Source of the DNA: Selaginella tamariscina
Taxonomy: Eukaryota > Streptophyta > Lycopodiopsida > Selaginellales > Selaginellaceae
NCBI GenBank assembly: GCA_003024785.1
Contig: PUQB01000564.1
Span: 62,001-126,000 of the forward strand
DNA: 64,000 bases
Reading direction: 5' to 3'
The notes below the pieces were generated by a model. That model was not told the origin of the DNA. It made no database searches and saw only the letters and a program-made list of their open reading frames with translations. The position numbers were made by a program, and so were the translations under genes. Shown piece by piece: positions 1 through 11,284 of this stretch; the stretch's first letter is position 1; every line of letters begins with the position of its first letter.

Positions 1-360
1 CTACATTTATATGTTAAAGAAACTCTTTTCACTTATTTTATTTGCCACTCATGTTCACAAGCTGATGCCCTAGTTTTCTTTGTCTCCAACAAATACAAGA
101 GTTTTTGACTTGGTTGTTAATTATCACATATTGAACAAGCTATTGATCTCAAAGATATTAGAACGACTTTTCAAAAGGCATACTTTTTTATCAAAATAAC
201 TTATGTAAAACATATAACCTTATCAAGATCTACAAAGAAGACAAGTGGAAAATCACTTTTCATACTCGTTAGAACATGATTAACATGTATGACATGTATT
301 ATAAAGACTTCAAGAGCAGGGGTTATTTATTAAACTGGAGAAGTGCTTTTTAACCGATTA
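1..360 (+). pseudogene. Ty3/gypsy reverse transcriptase fragment (array unit 0)
   Basis: Degenerate + strand coding remnant. Around 200-260 it reads like the RT palm segment that precedes the MPFGL motif (a phrase like EDKWKITFHTR), and at 335-357 like LxLEKCFF, the RT segment that follows YLDD. The catalytic part between them is deleted. The first 60 bases are the reverse complement of sequence near 7200-7255 and resemble 48740-48790, so this is the same gypsy family found in other array units, here in the opposite orientation to unit A. It runs directly into the coding-like remnant at 361. It has no intact frame. Confidence 0.5.
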
Positions 361-1110
361 GGTATGCAAGTTGGACAGCGGTGGATACTTCATTGGAACC
401 ATTCAACAGGGACTTTTTCATCAATGTCACCGATTTCTCTCCAGGGATACGACCATGCGTGTAGATAGACATACTTATAAGAATATGTACAATTTTTAAG
501 TCAACTTCGCCTGTATATACAATCGTATTTACATAATAGTATTATAAGTAACCTTGCCTATGGCGCCTCGTCAAGACAGAAATCGTCTGAGCTTCTCTTC
601 CTGCATGCCATAGTAATAGTAGCTTGCATTATAAATCATAACGTAGGTGTGTGTGAGAGAGATATATTTAAAACATATGGATAGTTGGAGAGGAAAGTTA
701 AAAAGGAAAGACAATTTCTCATATGCATCCTACATATTTTTATGGTTTAATCTAGCATTTAAACTATTATTTTGCACATCATTGTGTGATTAAATATAAG
801 CATGTATCTACATTGTGTGTGCATACACTTACGCATTGATAAGTATATTTTCTTATATATCGTAAAAGTCAAGTATTAGATGTGTGTGTGTGCGCGCGAC
901 TGTTGTACATTTTTATATATAACGGCTGCCAAGTATTAACTATGTTCCGCCGGATGTAAATGTACCGTATCGGATCTGCTACAGGGCACCAGGCAAACTT
1001 GAGTATACATTCATCCACAGATAAGAACCTTGTAACATTGATGCATATATTTGTGCATACATTATGTATTCGGTATTAAATGGTGTTTCATCCAATCTTT
1101 GCGTGTGTGT
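361..1110 (+). repeat. 3' part of array unit 0 (upstream neighbour of copy A)
   Basis: This stretch aligns closely with 8228-8990 of unit A and 12925-13700 of unit B: the coding-like remnant ending near 470, then the cgcctcgtcaagacagaaatc block, a GT-rich run near 880-900, and the gtgcatacattatgtatt block near 1050. The array therefore extends past the left edge of the window. It is cut at 1110 by the hAT element, and the unit resumes at 4187. Confidence 0.75.
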
Positions 1111-4100
1111 CATAGCTTCAAGACACAAACACGGACATGAATATTGCATTCAAATTTTTGAACACAAACACAAAACACATAAATGAACATGGATAAACAC
1201 AAATCAAAACGTGAATATTCTCTAGAGTATTTTATTCATTATTGGTTTTGTTTATAAGCTCCTTGTTAGCATCATAATTATCTTCATATTCTTCAATAAC
1301 CTCAATATCAATGTTGTCAAACACGAGGAATACTTCTTGTTGGCTTAATCTGCGAACTAGTGGGTTATTAATTTGATATTACTGGCCATAAATACTAAGT
1401 TTGCAGTCTAGCTCATTGCTAAACAATTCCTCTTCTTTAAAGCGACATGCTCAAACATGTTGAACAATCACTCCATAGGTGAGGAAAAACTTGCATGATT
1501 AAGCACTCGAATTACCAACCTTAGACAAGAGTAGCCATTGTCCTCCCATTGCACAAAACCGTTAGTTGTATGATCCATTTGGGAGTCGTCGATGCCATAA
1601 CTGCCCTCAAAATTCCTATACTAGAAAAACTGATTTTTTATAGTCAACCTTTGCTGATAATCAAGAACTGCATCTCTAAATATGTATTTAAATCCTTCGA
1701 AACCTCCCTTCCTCGCCCTTGAAACTCTAGATCAAGCACATATGCTATAGAGTTAAAGGTGCTATGATAATCTCATCACTTATTTGAAATCAATTGGTTC
1801 AACTCGTCATACCTAAGATCGTCTTCCTTTAGTTGATAGATGTTCTCGCTCATCTGGTCCATCCCCTCGTAGACCTTTCCAACCATAGGCACGTCTCTAT
1901 AGCAAATACATCACCCTCCTCGAAACAACAAGCATGTGTTCAACCTTATCTGAGTATTTATCGTTGGACACAATTCCTCAGCATCCTTTCTCGGCATCTG
2001 TCCTCGACTTTAGCCTTGCGTTGTAAGCGTCGCTCACAAACATCTCATATAGCTTCGGCCTCGGCTCCACCAATCTCTTTATTATAAGAAAGCTGTTGTT
2101 GAATTGTGTTTCAATGAAATTCAACACTCATCATGAAGAAAGGATGCTAAAATTGCCACTACATATGAATAGTTCTAGAGGAAGCCAACAAGAGCCTTCC
2201 CCTTATCTAAAAGCGCAACCATCCATGGTAGTTTTGTTCAAATAATGAGGAAAGTAAGGAGCCCACACAATCTTTGGCCTCTTCGCCTCTAGAATCTTGG
2301 CAGTAGCCCTATTTGAAGCCTCGCCATCCGTGACAACAAGAAGAACATTTTTCTCTCTAACAATCTCGATACCTTAAAGACATTATCGACAATCTTCTCG
2401 TTAAAAGATATATCAATTGCCTCAAGAAAAGTTGATTGTCCTCTACTATATGCAACAAGCCCCGTGATATGACAATTCCTTGTGTTGTTCCATACATCAA
2501 CGACAAGAGTAACCCCACAATTCTTCCAGTGTGCCTTCACCTTGGCAAGTTGAACTTCAAAATTAACTTTATCTTACAATGCCATCTCCATTGGAGGGTT
2601 GTAAGGAATCCCATGCCTCGCAATCTGTTGCACCATTTCCTTAAAATGATGAGAACGAGCTTTCACAAAAGGCATGTGCTTGTTCTAAAAAAATTGTCCT
2701 ATGGTTATATCCACTACTTCCTTCCTTTTCAGATCAAGGGAATCCTTAATTCCCTGTCGTTGTTGCGAAAAACCTTATAAATCCCTTCTGTATAATTGTT
2801 GCCTAGTGTAGAACTTTGAGAAGCAACGAAAATTCTCACCCTCGTTGCTTTGGACACCTTCAACACATGTAGAAACTACTTGTTTTTTGCTCTTCTGTCT
2901 TCCAGCCGAAACCTAATCATCAATGGTTTTAACCATCTCCTTGAGCTGTTGTCTCTTCTCTACTGAAATGACATTGCAACTTAAGATGTCATAACCAGCT
3001 TCCCTTGTGAGATGACCCCTAACAAATTCTACACCTAAAACCTTGTTTCTCAATCGAACACCACTTACAAGACTAGCATTGATGCCCACTATAGCAATTT
3101 GTTTGATTGCTAAGGATCACCTCTTCCCATACGGGATGATGGATGTCGCCTTGTTAATGCAGTCCTTCAGCTTCGACTCATAGTTTCCAGCCCTACCTCC
3201 CAAATCCGACGCATGATTGCTGGGGGACAACGACGCAATTGCCATGTTGTTGCTGCTCTAAAATAATAATGTGTTAACAAAATAATATAAACATTATTAG
3301 TTGATATTATGTAAATTTACAATAGCTTTACCTACATTATAATGTACTTTAAATTATATCATAATAATGCCCACATTACATGTAAAATGACTCACATTAT
3401 AACATAATTTAAATTATATCATATGTAATTATAAATATTAAAAAAAAACATGTTAATTAAGTAGAACTTACCAGTATTAATATCAGTAGAATTGTAGCTT
3501 ATACTTGAATAGTTTGAAAAAGCTGCAAAATAATGAAAAATAAATATAGCATACCTACAATTTCCAAAACATACCCTGCCTTTGTTTCAAATTTCTTGGA
3601 ACACAAATCTAGAACAAGGTGCTCTTACAAAACTGTAGTCAAAGCAATTAACTTCCATATGACAGCCAAAAAAATACTTGTTTAAATCTGTCGATACAAT
3701 AAGATCATCTCAACCATCCAGTTGCCCCTAAATCCAATGGTTGCATCAAATAAACTTCATATGGAAGAACACAAGCTGCCCAAGGCTTTGATGACATGCA
3801 CTTGGCAAGATAAGGCTCTCTAAGCAAAAGATTTCGTGTTCTTTTGTATGGTGGAGGAAGAATAGGTTTGTCCATGCTATTATGACCTAGATTTAAGGAA
3901 TTCTTCCGATCAATTTTTGAATGTTTTTTAATTCTAAGGCATTTTGTGAAAATCCAAAATTTTCCATGGCATTTTTTAAAAATCCAAACATTTCATTATG
4001 AATTTTTTTTTTCTTGATAAAACACAGTCAAACCAATCCATGGTAGCATGGTGTTTGACTGTGTTTCAAACTATGGTTTGAAGCATTGATTGGGTCAATG

Positions 4101-4186
4101 CACATGGTCCATGTTAACACAGCTCCCAACCACGTTTGTAGAACCACGGCAACACACCGTGGTTTATAGCGTGTTTTGGAGCTATG
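1111..4186 (-). mobile_element. hAT DNA transposon with degenerate transposase
   Basis: The ends are imperfect terminal inverted repeats: CATAGCTTCAAGACAC at 1111-1126 against CATAGCTCCAAAACAC read inward from 4186 (14 of 16 match). Flanking 8-mers are gtgtgtgt (1103-1110) and gtgtgtat (4187-4194), consistent with the 8-bp duplication of hAT elements, although the target lies in a GT-rich run. The corresponding sequence in units A and B (near 8985-9020) is uninterrupted, which independently supports insertion. The minus-strand transposase remnant inside fits the class. At 4020-4186 subterminal DNA is rich in short inverted and repeated GGTTTGA/GTGTTT words. Confidence 0.8.
1370..3243 (-). pseudogene. 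hAT transposase (DUF659 plus C-terminal dimerisation domain), degenerate
   Basis: Read on the minus strand, an ATG near 3243 opens an N-terminal segment (to about 2990) with GVRLRNKVLGVEFVRGHLT. At 2210-2560 the DUF659 core follows: a CGVTLVVDVWNNTRNCHITG phrase, the TFLEAIDIS segment, then LLVVTDGEASNRATAKILEA and WAPYFPHYLN. At about 1380-1570 lies the hAT dimerisation signature (LRLVIRVLNHASFSS, FEHVALKKRN). The order is right for a plant hAT transposase, but several stops and frameshifts separate the blocks, so it cannot encode an active enzyme. It would have cut and pasted the element in the nucleus through its terminal repeats. No zinc-coordinating BED finger was clear at the N terminus. 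Confidence 0.75.
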
Positions 4187-5648
4187 GTGTGTATGGTGTG
4201 TGAGAGTGAGAGAAAAGATACCCAATGCCCAACCACATGTCTGTGGATGAAAGTGGATCACTTTCTCAAATGACTGGAAAGTGTCATAGTTCTAACTTGG
4301 TGGGTTAACAAATGGATGAAGAGTGTCATAATTCTAACCTAGTGAGTTGACAAATGGGTGGAAAATGTCATAATCCTAACCTGGTGGGTTGACTCATTGG
4401 GTAAAGGTTATGGGATATGTGGAAAAAAGACTAAGCATAATTAGGTCATTAAAAGGAAATGAAAAAGGTTGTGACCAAAATCATCATGTTAAAATTAACA
4501 ATTCAATCAAGTCATTAAATAAGTAAGCTTATGCATTTGGTAAACTAGTTCAAAATATCATTCAATAATTATTGTTTGGAGAACGTAAAGCACCAAAAAA
4601 CCCAAGAATAAGAGGTTAATGATAAACTCACTAAGTTAATTAAGTTGATAAGAACTAAGTAAAGAGTCTAGACTCATCAAATTAAGAATAAAAATTAAAT
4701 TAAGAATCCAGCTTAAAAGGCCAAAGATAATAACTAATTAATAATTGATTACTAAATTATTATTAAATAAATAAGCCCACCAACAATAGTATTATATGAA
4801 AAATTATTTTAAATTGTAAATTTAGGTATTATTCTATAAGACTTTATAATTTAAAATATAAATATACATTTTATTTTAGATTAGGTTGAATTAGAAGGTT
4901 CCGCTGGCCGGTGGCCGTCCGGTGCGCACCACCCCAAACCTTTCCGACCATGATAAGTAAACAATGCCACTTTTTAATCTAGTGAAAGTTATCTTATTTT
5001 ATATTTTCACAACTTTGATATGTGATTTTAAAAAATTTTTTATTAAAAAATCATAAATTACACATAAAATTATATATAAACGGTAAAATAATAACCTCAG
5101 GGATAAGGGACGATCAGATCGCACCTACGATCTGATCATCTCCCAAAATACTATAAATTAGATTTTAAATCACAAAATAATAATAGTAATAATAATCTAA
5201 ACGAAATTTAAAACTTATTCACTTTTAATTTATGTTTTTGGCATAGGTAGTATTAGTACTTGTTATCATTAAGAAAATCCCTCTCACACACACAGCAATG
5301 ACATGTCTATGCAACTCTATCTATCCTGAATAAAAGTTCAATATATGATTCATACCTTTTAACTTTAAGAAACTGGCCTAACATTTTCAGGTGACCAAAT
5401 TACAAACTGACATATTTGATTCGTTGCACTTCTTTTCTGTTGTATTGAACTACTTTAATATAAGAATAGTCTTTATTTCTCAGTGTATAATTAATTTCAT
5501 TACTATCCATTATCAAATACGTAAACGTCTTGATGTTTCAACTTGTCTTTGGTCATCCACACGCATTGAAAAATAAAAGATGCTCCAACAAGTCGCATCA
5601 CTGCCCAGTATAAAAACCGAACTACTCACAAGCATCTTTTGGAGGATC
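4187..5648. promoter_or_regulatory. Spacer and 5' region of copy A
   Basis: AT-rich spacer without a gene. It contains the array-specific blocks also found upstream of B, C, D and E: the aaataaataagcccacc stretch near 4765, the ggataagggacgatcagatc block at 5100 with its 10-bp inverted repeat, the ctctcacacacacagc run near 5281, and a promoter-proximal part with tataaaaa at 5609-5616, 33 bp before the ATG. A short GC-rich patch (ggccggtggccgtccggtgc, near 4904-4925) interrupts the AT-rich DNA. From about 5083 to the gene the sequence is nearly identical to 20806-21373 upstream of copy D. Confidence 0.6.
5112..5137. repeat. 10-bp inverted repeat upstream of copy A
   Basis: GATCAGATCG at 5112-5121 is followed, after 6 bases, by its exact reverse complement CGATCTGATC at 5128-5137. 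The same block occurs upstream of B (near 9866-9891) and D (near 20838-20863). In C it is truncated by a small deletion near 14190, and in E it is mutated near 50550. It lies about 0.5 kb before the ATG and could be a protein-binding palindrome, which is only inference. Confidence 0.7.
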
Positions 5649-6322
5649 ATGGCATCTCTTAAACTAGCTCCTACTCTTGTTTTCACCATCCTCCTTGCTT
5701 TTGCATGCTCCGTAGCATTTGCAACATTTACGCAGGTTACTTCATGTTTCATAGATAATATAAAGTTAACGTGTGTGTGTTCGGCGCGTGTTAATCTCAA
5801 AAGATTATTATATTTGAGTTGTAGCTGGTGACAATTCTAATTTCTCTTCCCCTCTTTTATTTCTTCTGTCTCAATAACAGTATATGTTTTTGGTGCAGAA
5901 TCAAAAATGTTGTCAGTGCCAGAATTACAATATTGTTGGTAACTCTCAGTTCATCATTGGACAGAATGAGATTGACTTGGCTGGACCAAATCTGAGGTCC
6001 TTCAATGCTCCATTCCAGGTTACGAGCTCCAACATAAACCTGCCAAACTGCAACTACATCGGAATTATAGCAAGAACCCCCGGGCCGCCTCCAATGTTTC
6101 TTCCTAACATCTGAAATCGTGTGTGGAAACGATAGAGTGGAGTCCAAGGTGATGCAGGTCAAGACGCACCGGGATCTACAACCGTTTATGGAGTTACTGG
6201 TGGTACTGGAGGTTTGTTGGGGCTACAGGGACTGCAACGGAGGTTGGTCAAGGCAACAACAGGTACAGGTTACTTTGAATATCAAAGTTTGTGACAACGG
6301 TTGCTGCTCAGTGACCAATTGA
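5649..6322 (+). pseudogene. Array copy A: secreted Cys-rich barrel-like protein, frameshifted
   Basis: Exon 1 is 5649-5735 (29 codons, MASLKLAPTLVF...FTQ, a signal peptide identical to the other copies). The GT donor is at 5736 and exon 2 starts at 5899 after ttttggtgcag. Exon 2 begins NQKCCQCQNYN and follows the family to the proline stretch. There a small rearrangement near 6090-6105 breaks the frame and gives a stop at 6112-6114, for a product of about 100 residues. Three further one-base losses relative to C and E follow: near 6141 (gagtccaagg), near 6208 (actggaggt) and near 6265 (ggtacaggtt). The C-terminal CDNGCC segment is still recognisable up to the original stop at 6320-6322. Promoter and splice sites are intact, so a truncated transcript is possible. 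Confidence 0.85.
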
Positions 6323-6526
6323 TGGTTTGCTGTCCAGTAAGCAAGTTATCTTTATACATGCAAGCACAAAGCATTAAGTGCTTAACCATGTAATAAGTGC
6401 GAATACAAATTATCAAATTATTTTGTGCTTTAGTTGGCCCTTGTTGTTATTTTAAAAATATAGGTATATTATGAGAAGACCGAGACATATATTCTGGAAC
6501 GGAGGATTATTTATTGTCACCCAGAG

Positions 6527-6600
<74 letters not shown>

Positions 6601-7029
6601 ACAATGACATGTTTATCTTTTCTGCCAAACTCTATATCCTGAATGAAAATTCATTGTAGACTTTAAAGATTGCATATCTTTGAGCTTTATGAACTGGCTT
6701 ATCATTTTATATTGGACTTTGAAATCTAAGTCCCACAATTTCAGCTATAAAAACGTATATACGATGGCATTGTTATATGTGCCATTAATTGGATAATGAA
6801 ACGTTACTTACTAAACATCACCCATTTTATTTTATATATGAATTTTAATTATTGTACCGCTAGTTCACATTGGTTTAGGTTATGCTACTCAAATATATTT
6901 ATATTTATAATTTAAAAGTTTATCAAATATGTTTATTATTTTTAATTTTATTTGATTTATATATTAATTATTTAAAGGATTAGTTAATGTCAAAAGTGGT
7001 AATACTCATTTGAAAGGTAGTACAAAAGC
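6323..7029. repeat. 3' flank of copy A with CT-TA-GA hairpin tract
   Basis: Array-specific 3' flank. At 6529-6598 a (CT)n run is followed by a TA-rich centre and a (GA)n run, so the tract is self-complementary. After it come the blocks ctgaatgaaa(a/g)ttcattgtagac and aatctaagtcccacaatttc, shared with B, C, D and E. The rest is AT-rich with no supported gene. Confidence 0.65.
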
Positions 7030-7260
7030 ATTAATAAAAATTTAGAAATCCCAAGAAACACTACATGTTATATACATACTTAGGCCGCTCTCAATAAGGA
7101 TAATTTGTACCTTTATGGGATTGGTTTGAATACTATTCACAAATGCCATAGAACTCATGAATTTTACTTTTAATTGCATCAACTCACGAACATCAGTGGC
7201 AAATAAAATAGGTGAAAATATTTTCTTTAACATATACATGTAGCGTCTAGTTATGTAGCA
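7030..7260 (-). pseudogene. Gypsy RT scrap carried in array unit A
   Basis: On the minus strand this reads as short pieces of the RT C-terminal region (MLKKIFSPILFATDVRELMQ and FVNSIQTNPIKVQIIL), matching the better-preserved minus-strand RT at 48100-48790 and the scrap at 22690-22862. The same sequence follows at the same distance from the gene in those units, so it was already part of the unit when the array amplified. It is not functional. Confidence 0.6.
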
Positions 7261-7890
7261 TAAATCACCGAAGAATCCAAAGAAAAAAGAGATAAATAAT
7301 TATGTCTAATTTTGTAAATACTAAATTATAAATCGATGTTAGGAACGAAGGTTGTTCTATAATTCGTAATATGTATAAAATTATGTTATAATTTAATAAA
7401 GTATATTAATAAGACATTTATTTATTCTTTCATCTAATTTTTTTGTTATTTCACCATGTTATATATAGTTTAATGATAAGTCATAAACTAAAGGGAATTT
7501 TATACTTTGTAAATAAGTAAATTTTGTTTAATGGTGGCAAAAAAATATTTTACTTTTTCATAATAGAATATATTTTATTTTCAGATTATATAATGTTTAA
7601 TAAAATATATATATGTTTTTTAGATTACATAATGTACTGGTATGTTATTAATATATTAACAAAACATATTATTACATAATTTTTAACATATTGTGAGACC
7701 GTCCACTGTGGGGTGTGTGGACGTCCAATATAAGAGACAGTGAAAAATAAGATATATTAAAAAACTTATACTTGTGTAAGTATGCACAAAATATACCACT
7801 GATGAACAATCGTAAGGAATAATATATCACGAAATATATTATCAATTGAGAGACTGAAAGTATATTATTATACACGTCATCTAAGCCGTC
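7261..7890. repeat. AT-rich array-unit spacer
   Basis: No gene is seen. The stretch parallels 11880-12520 in unit B and 48820-49445 upstream of E (blocks aattatgttataatttaataa, tttaatgataagtcata, gtgtgagaccgtccactg). It is very AT-rich and ends at a GC-containing block near 7880. Confidence 0.6.
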
Positions 7891-8334
7891 TACTATTTGG
7901 CTACGGTTTATGAGCCGCGCGAAGTCTCCTGTTCCTGCAATTCTCTTTTTCTTGAATGCTTTCTGATCTTTGGAAATTTGATATCTTTATTGCTCTTTCT
8001 TCAGAAACGCAAGAATCATCTGCTATTAGTCTTGAAAAGAAGAAGAAAAAAACCAGTTATACAAATACATATTACATATGCATAAAACATATATAAGAAG
8101 GCAATGGCATCTACTGCACTTCGGATACACCAACTGCGCTCGCTACACAAGCACAGGAAAACAATCCAGATGGACGGTTTCACCAATTGTATCCTCGCTT
8201 CACGGCCTCCAGCTAATGCACATGTCCGGTATGCAAGTTGGACAGCGGTGGATACTTCATTGGAACCATCAACAGGGACTTTTTCATCAATGTCACCGAT
8301 TTCTCTCCAGGGATACGACCATGCGTGTAGATAG
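7891..8334 (+). pseudogene. Second coding-like remnant repeated in the array (unit A)
   Basis: The conserved block is at 8104-8334. All three + frames are partly open. The frame with the most gene-like codon pattern reads GIYCTSDTPTALATQAQENN, then FHQLYPRFTASS, an in-frame TAA, and CTCPVCKLDSGGYFIGTINR continuing to DFSPGIRPCV and a TAG at the end of the block. It has several cysteines and looks like the last exon of a secreted protein, but I do not recognise a family. Related sequence is at 361-470, 12781-13005 and, inverted, 22863-22970. It may be a dead neighbour gene amplified with the unit. An alternative frame from an ATG at 8104 gives 76 residues with no family resemblance. Confidence 0.4.
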
Positions 8335-9050
8335 ATCTCAACATGTGCATACTTATAAGAATATGTACATTTTTAAGTCAACTTCGCCTGTATATACAAT
8401 CGTATTTACATAATAGTATTATAAGTAACCTTGCCTACGGCGCCTCGTCAAGACAGAAATCGTCTGAGCTTCTCTTCCTGCATGCCAATCCAGTAATAGT
8501 AGCTTGCATTATAAATCATAACGTAGGTGTGTGTGAGAGAGATATATTTAAAACATCTGGATAGTTGGAGAGGAAAGTTAAAAAGGAAAGACAATTTCTC
8601 ATATGCATCCTACATATTTTTATGGTTTAATCTAGCATTTAAACTATTATTTTGCACATCATTGTGTGATTAAATATAAGCATGTATCTACATTGTGTGT
8701 GCATACACTTACATTGATAAGTATATTTTCTTATATATCGTAAAAGTCAAGTATTAGATAGTCCTGTTTCATATGTGTGTGTGTGTGTGTTGTGTGTGCG
8801 CGCGACTGTTGTACATTTTTATATATAACGGGTGCCAAGTATTAACTATGTTCCGCCGGATGTAAATGTACCGGTCTCGGATCTGCTACAGGGCACCAGG
8901 CAATCTTGAATATACATTCATCCAGAAATAAAAACCTTGTAACATTGATGCATATATTTGTGCATACATTATGTATTTCATCCAAGCTTTGTGTGTGTGT
9001 GGTGTGTGAGAGTGAGAGAAAAGAAACACACATACAATGCCCAACCACGG
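8335..9050. repeat. 3' portion of array unit A with GT microsatellites
   Basis: No gene. The sequence corresponds closely to 475-1110 and 13010-13760. GT/CG alternating runs occur at about 8775-8805 and 8988-9005. The unit ends at the block caatgcccaaccacgggtca (9035-9054), which in unit 0 is displaced to about 4222 by the hAT insertion. Confidence 0.65.
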
Positions 9051-10353
9051 GTCATTTTTATACATCTCTTTTATATTGATTTATATTTAAAATCACTAGT
9101 TAAAATTTAAATTTGATATTTAATTTATAAATTTTAACTTAAGTTATAAAACTGTGTAAATTTTAAATTAAATTAAAATTAAAAAATTAAAAAGAACTAT
9201 TATGAATAATAAATATTAATTTTATTACATAATAAATTTTAAATATATATAGTAATAAATAACACAGACACACATATATATATTGTAGTGAGAGCATCTC
9301 CGGTGGGTGGTGCTATATTAAATGTAACCCGTTAAGTATAAACTCAAAAATAACAACTTGATTAAGAGTCATTAAATAGGTAAGTTCATGCATTGGGTAA
9401 ATCATGTTTAATTTAAAAATAAATTTATTAAATTAAGAATAACAATTTAATTAAATATTATTCAATAATTACTGTGTGAAAAAACGTAAAAGTTCAAGAA
9501 TAAAAAGATGAAAGACTCACTAGATTAAAGATAATAATTAAATTAAAAATTTAATTTAAAAGGATAAAGATTATAACTAATTAATAATTAATTAATTAAT
9601 TAATTATTAAATAATTAAGCCTACCGAAGGTAACATTATATAAAAAATTATTTAAAATTGTAAATTTAGGTATTATGCTTCTAGACTTTATATAATTTAA
9701 ATATAAAATATACATTTGATTTTAGGTTCCAAACCTTTCCGACGACGTGATAATTAAACAATGCCGCTTTTTAATCTAGTGAAAGTTATCTTATTTTATA
9801 TTTTCACAACTTTGATATGTGATTTTATAAATATTTTTATTAAAAAATTTGATAAATAAGGGACGATCAGATCGCACCTACGATCTGATCACCTCCCAAA
9901 ATACTATAAACTAGATTTTAAATCACAAAATAATAATAATAATAGTAATAATAATCTAAACGTAAATTAAAACTACACACAGCAATGACATGTCTATGCA
10001 ACTCTATCCAACTCTATATACCTGAATAAAAGTTACAAATTAAATTTTATTCTTGGGATAAGATTTCGTATGTTTTAACTTTAAGAAACTGGCCTAACAT
10101 TTTCAGGTGACCAAATTGCAAACTGACATATTTGATTCGTTGCACTTCTTTTCTGTTGTATTGAACTACTTTAATATCTTTATTTCTCAGTGTATAATTA
10201 ATTTCATTAATATCCATTATCAAATATATAAACGTCGTTATCTTTGGTCATCCACACGCATTGAAAAATAAAAGATGCTCCAACAAGTCGCATCACTGCC
10301 CAGTATAAAAACCATCTCAAAATGAACTACTCACAAGCATCTTTTGGAGGATC
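9051..10353. promoter_or_regulatory. Spacer and 5' region of copy B
   Basis: AT-rich spacer followed by the conserved promoter segment: the 10-bp inverted repeat near 9866-9891, the ctgacatatttgattcgttg block near 10120, ggtcatccacacgcattg near 10246, and tataaaa at 10304-10310, 43 bp before the ATG. Much of 9360-9720 matches 49990-50280 upstream of E. No other gene is supported. Confidence 0.55.
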
Positions 10354-11024
10354 ATGGCATCTCTTAAACTAGCTCCTACTCTTGTTTTCACCATCCTCCT
10401 TGCTTTTGCATGCTCCGTAGCATTTGCAACATTTCCCATAATATAATTTATATAAAGTTAACGTGTGTGTGCGCGGCGCGTGTTAATCTCAAAAGATTAT
10501 TATATTTGAGTTGTAGCTGGTGACAATTCTAATTTCTCTTCCCCTCTTTTTAAATTCTTCTCTCTCAATAACAGTATATGTTTTTGGTGCAGAATCAAAA
10601 ATGTTGTCAGTGCAAGAATTATAATATTGTTGGTAACTCTCAGTTCATCATTGGACAGAATGAGATTGACTTGGCTGGACCAAATCTGAGGTCCTTCAAT
10701 GCTCCATTCCAGGTTACGAGCTCCAACATAAACCTGCCAAACTGCAACTACATCGGAATTATAGCAAGAACCCCCGGGCCGCCGCCTCCTAATGGTGCCT
10801 TCCAAACATCTGAAATCATGTGTGGAAACGATAGAGTGGAGTTCCAAGGTGATGCAGGTCAAGATGCACCGGGATCTACAACCGTTTATGGAGTTACTGG
10901 TGGTACTGGGAGGTTTGTTGGGGCTACAGGGACTGCAACGGAGGTTGGTCAAGGCAACAACAGGTACCAGGTTACTCTCAATATCAAAGTTTGTGACAAC
11001 GGTTGCTGCTCAGTGACCAATTGA
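10354..11024 (+). pseudogene. Array copy B: exon 2 intact, exon 1 splice donor lost
   Basis: Exon 1 starts at 10354 with the same signal peptide, but after GCAACATTT the expected acgcag/GT donor is replaced. The sequence runs into cccataatataa, giving a stop four codons later and removing the canonical donor. Exon 2 (10593-11024, acceptor ag at 10591-10592) is fully open and encodes 143 residues with all eight cysteines: CCQC near the start, single cysteines in LPNC and IMCGND, and CDNGCC at the end. The GGTGRFVGATGTA segment is present. Unless a cryptic donor is used, the mature domain cannot be joined to the signal peptide, so I call it a recent pseudogene. The promoter and an AATAAA-like signal near 11085 remain. 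Confidence 0.8.
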
Positions 11025-11207
11025 TGGTTTATCTTTATACATGCAAGTACAAAGCATTAAGTGCTTAACCATGTAATAAGTGCGAATAAAAATTATGAAA
11101 ATATTCTGCTTAGTTGGCCTTTGTTGTATATTTTTAAATATAGATATTTTATTGAGAAAGACCGAGGACATTATATTCTGGAACGGGGATTATTTATTGT
11201 CACCCAG

Positions 11208-11246
<39 letters not shown>

Positions 11247-11247
11247 G

Positions 11248-11284
<37 letters not shown>

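Noticed and set aside
5391-5576. Identical 61-codon open frames upstream of copies A (5391) and D (21116)
   Set aside because: They lie in the duplicated promoter region, have no motif and are not kept open in B, C or E; identity is due to recent duplication.
8104-8334. ATG-started 76-codon frame beginning MASTALRIHQ
   Set aside because: The initial MAS resembles the array gene by chance; the frame has no family resemblance and its ATG is lost in unit B (ggcaagggc). Another frame of the block is more gene-like.
10578-10592. ATG (MFLVQ) just upstream of exon 2 in every copy
   Set aside because: It lies in the intron before the conserved ttttggtgcag acceptor; using it would skip the signal peptide. 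It is kept only as a possibility for copy B.
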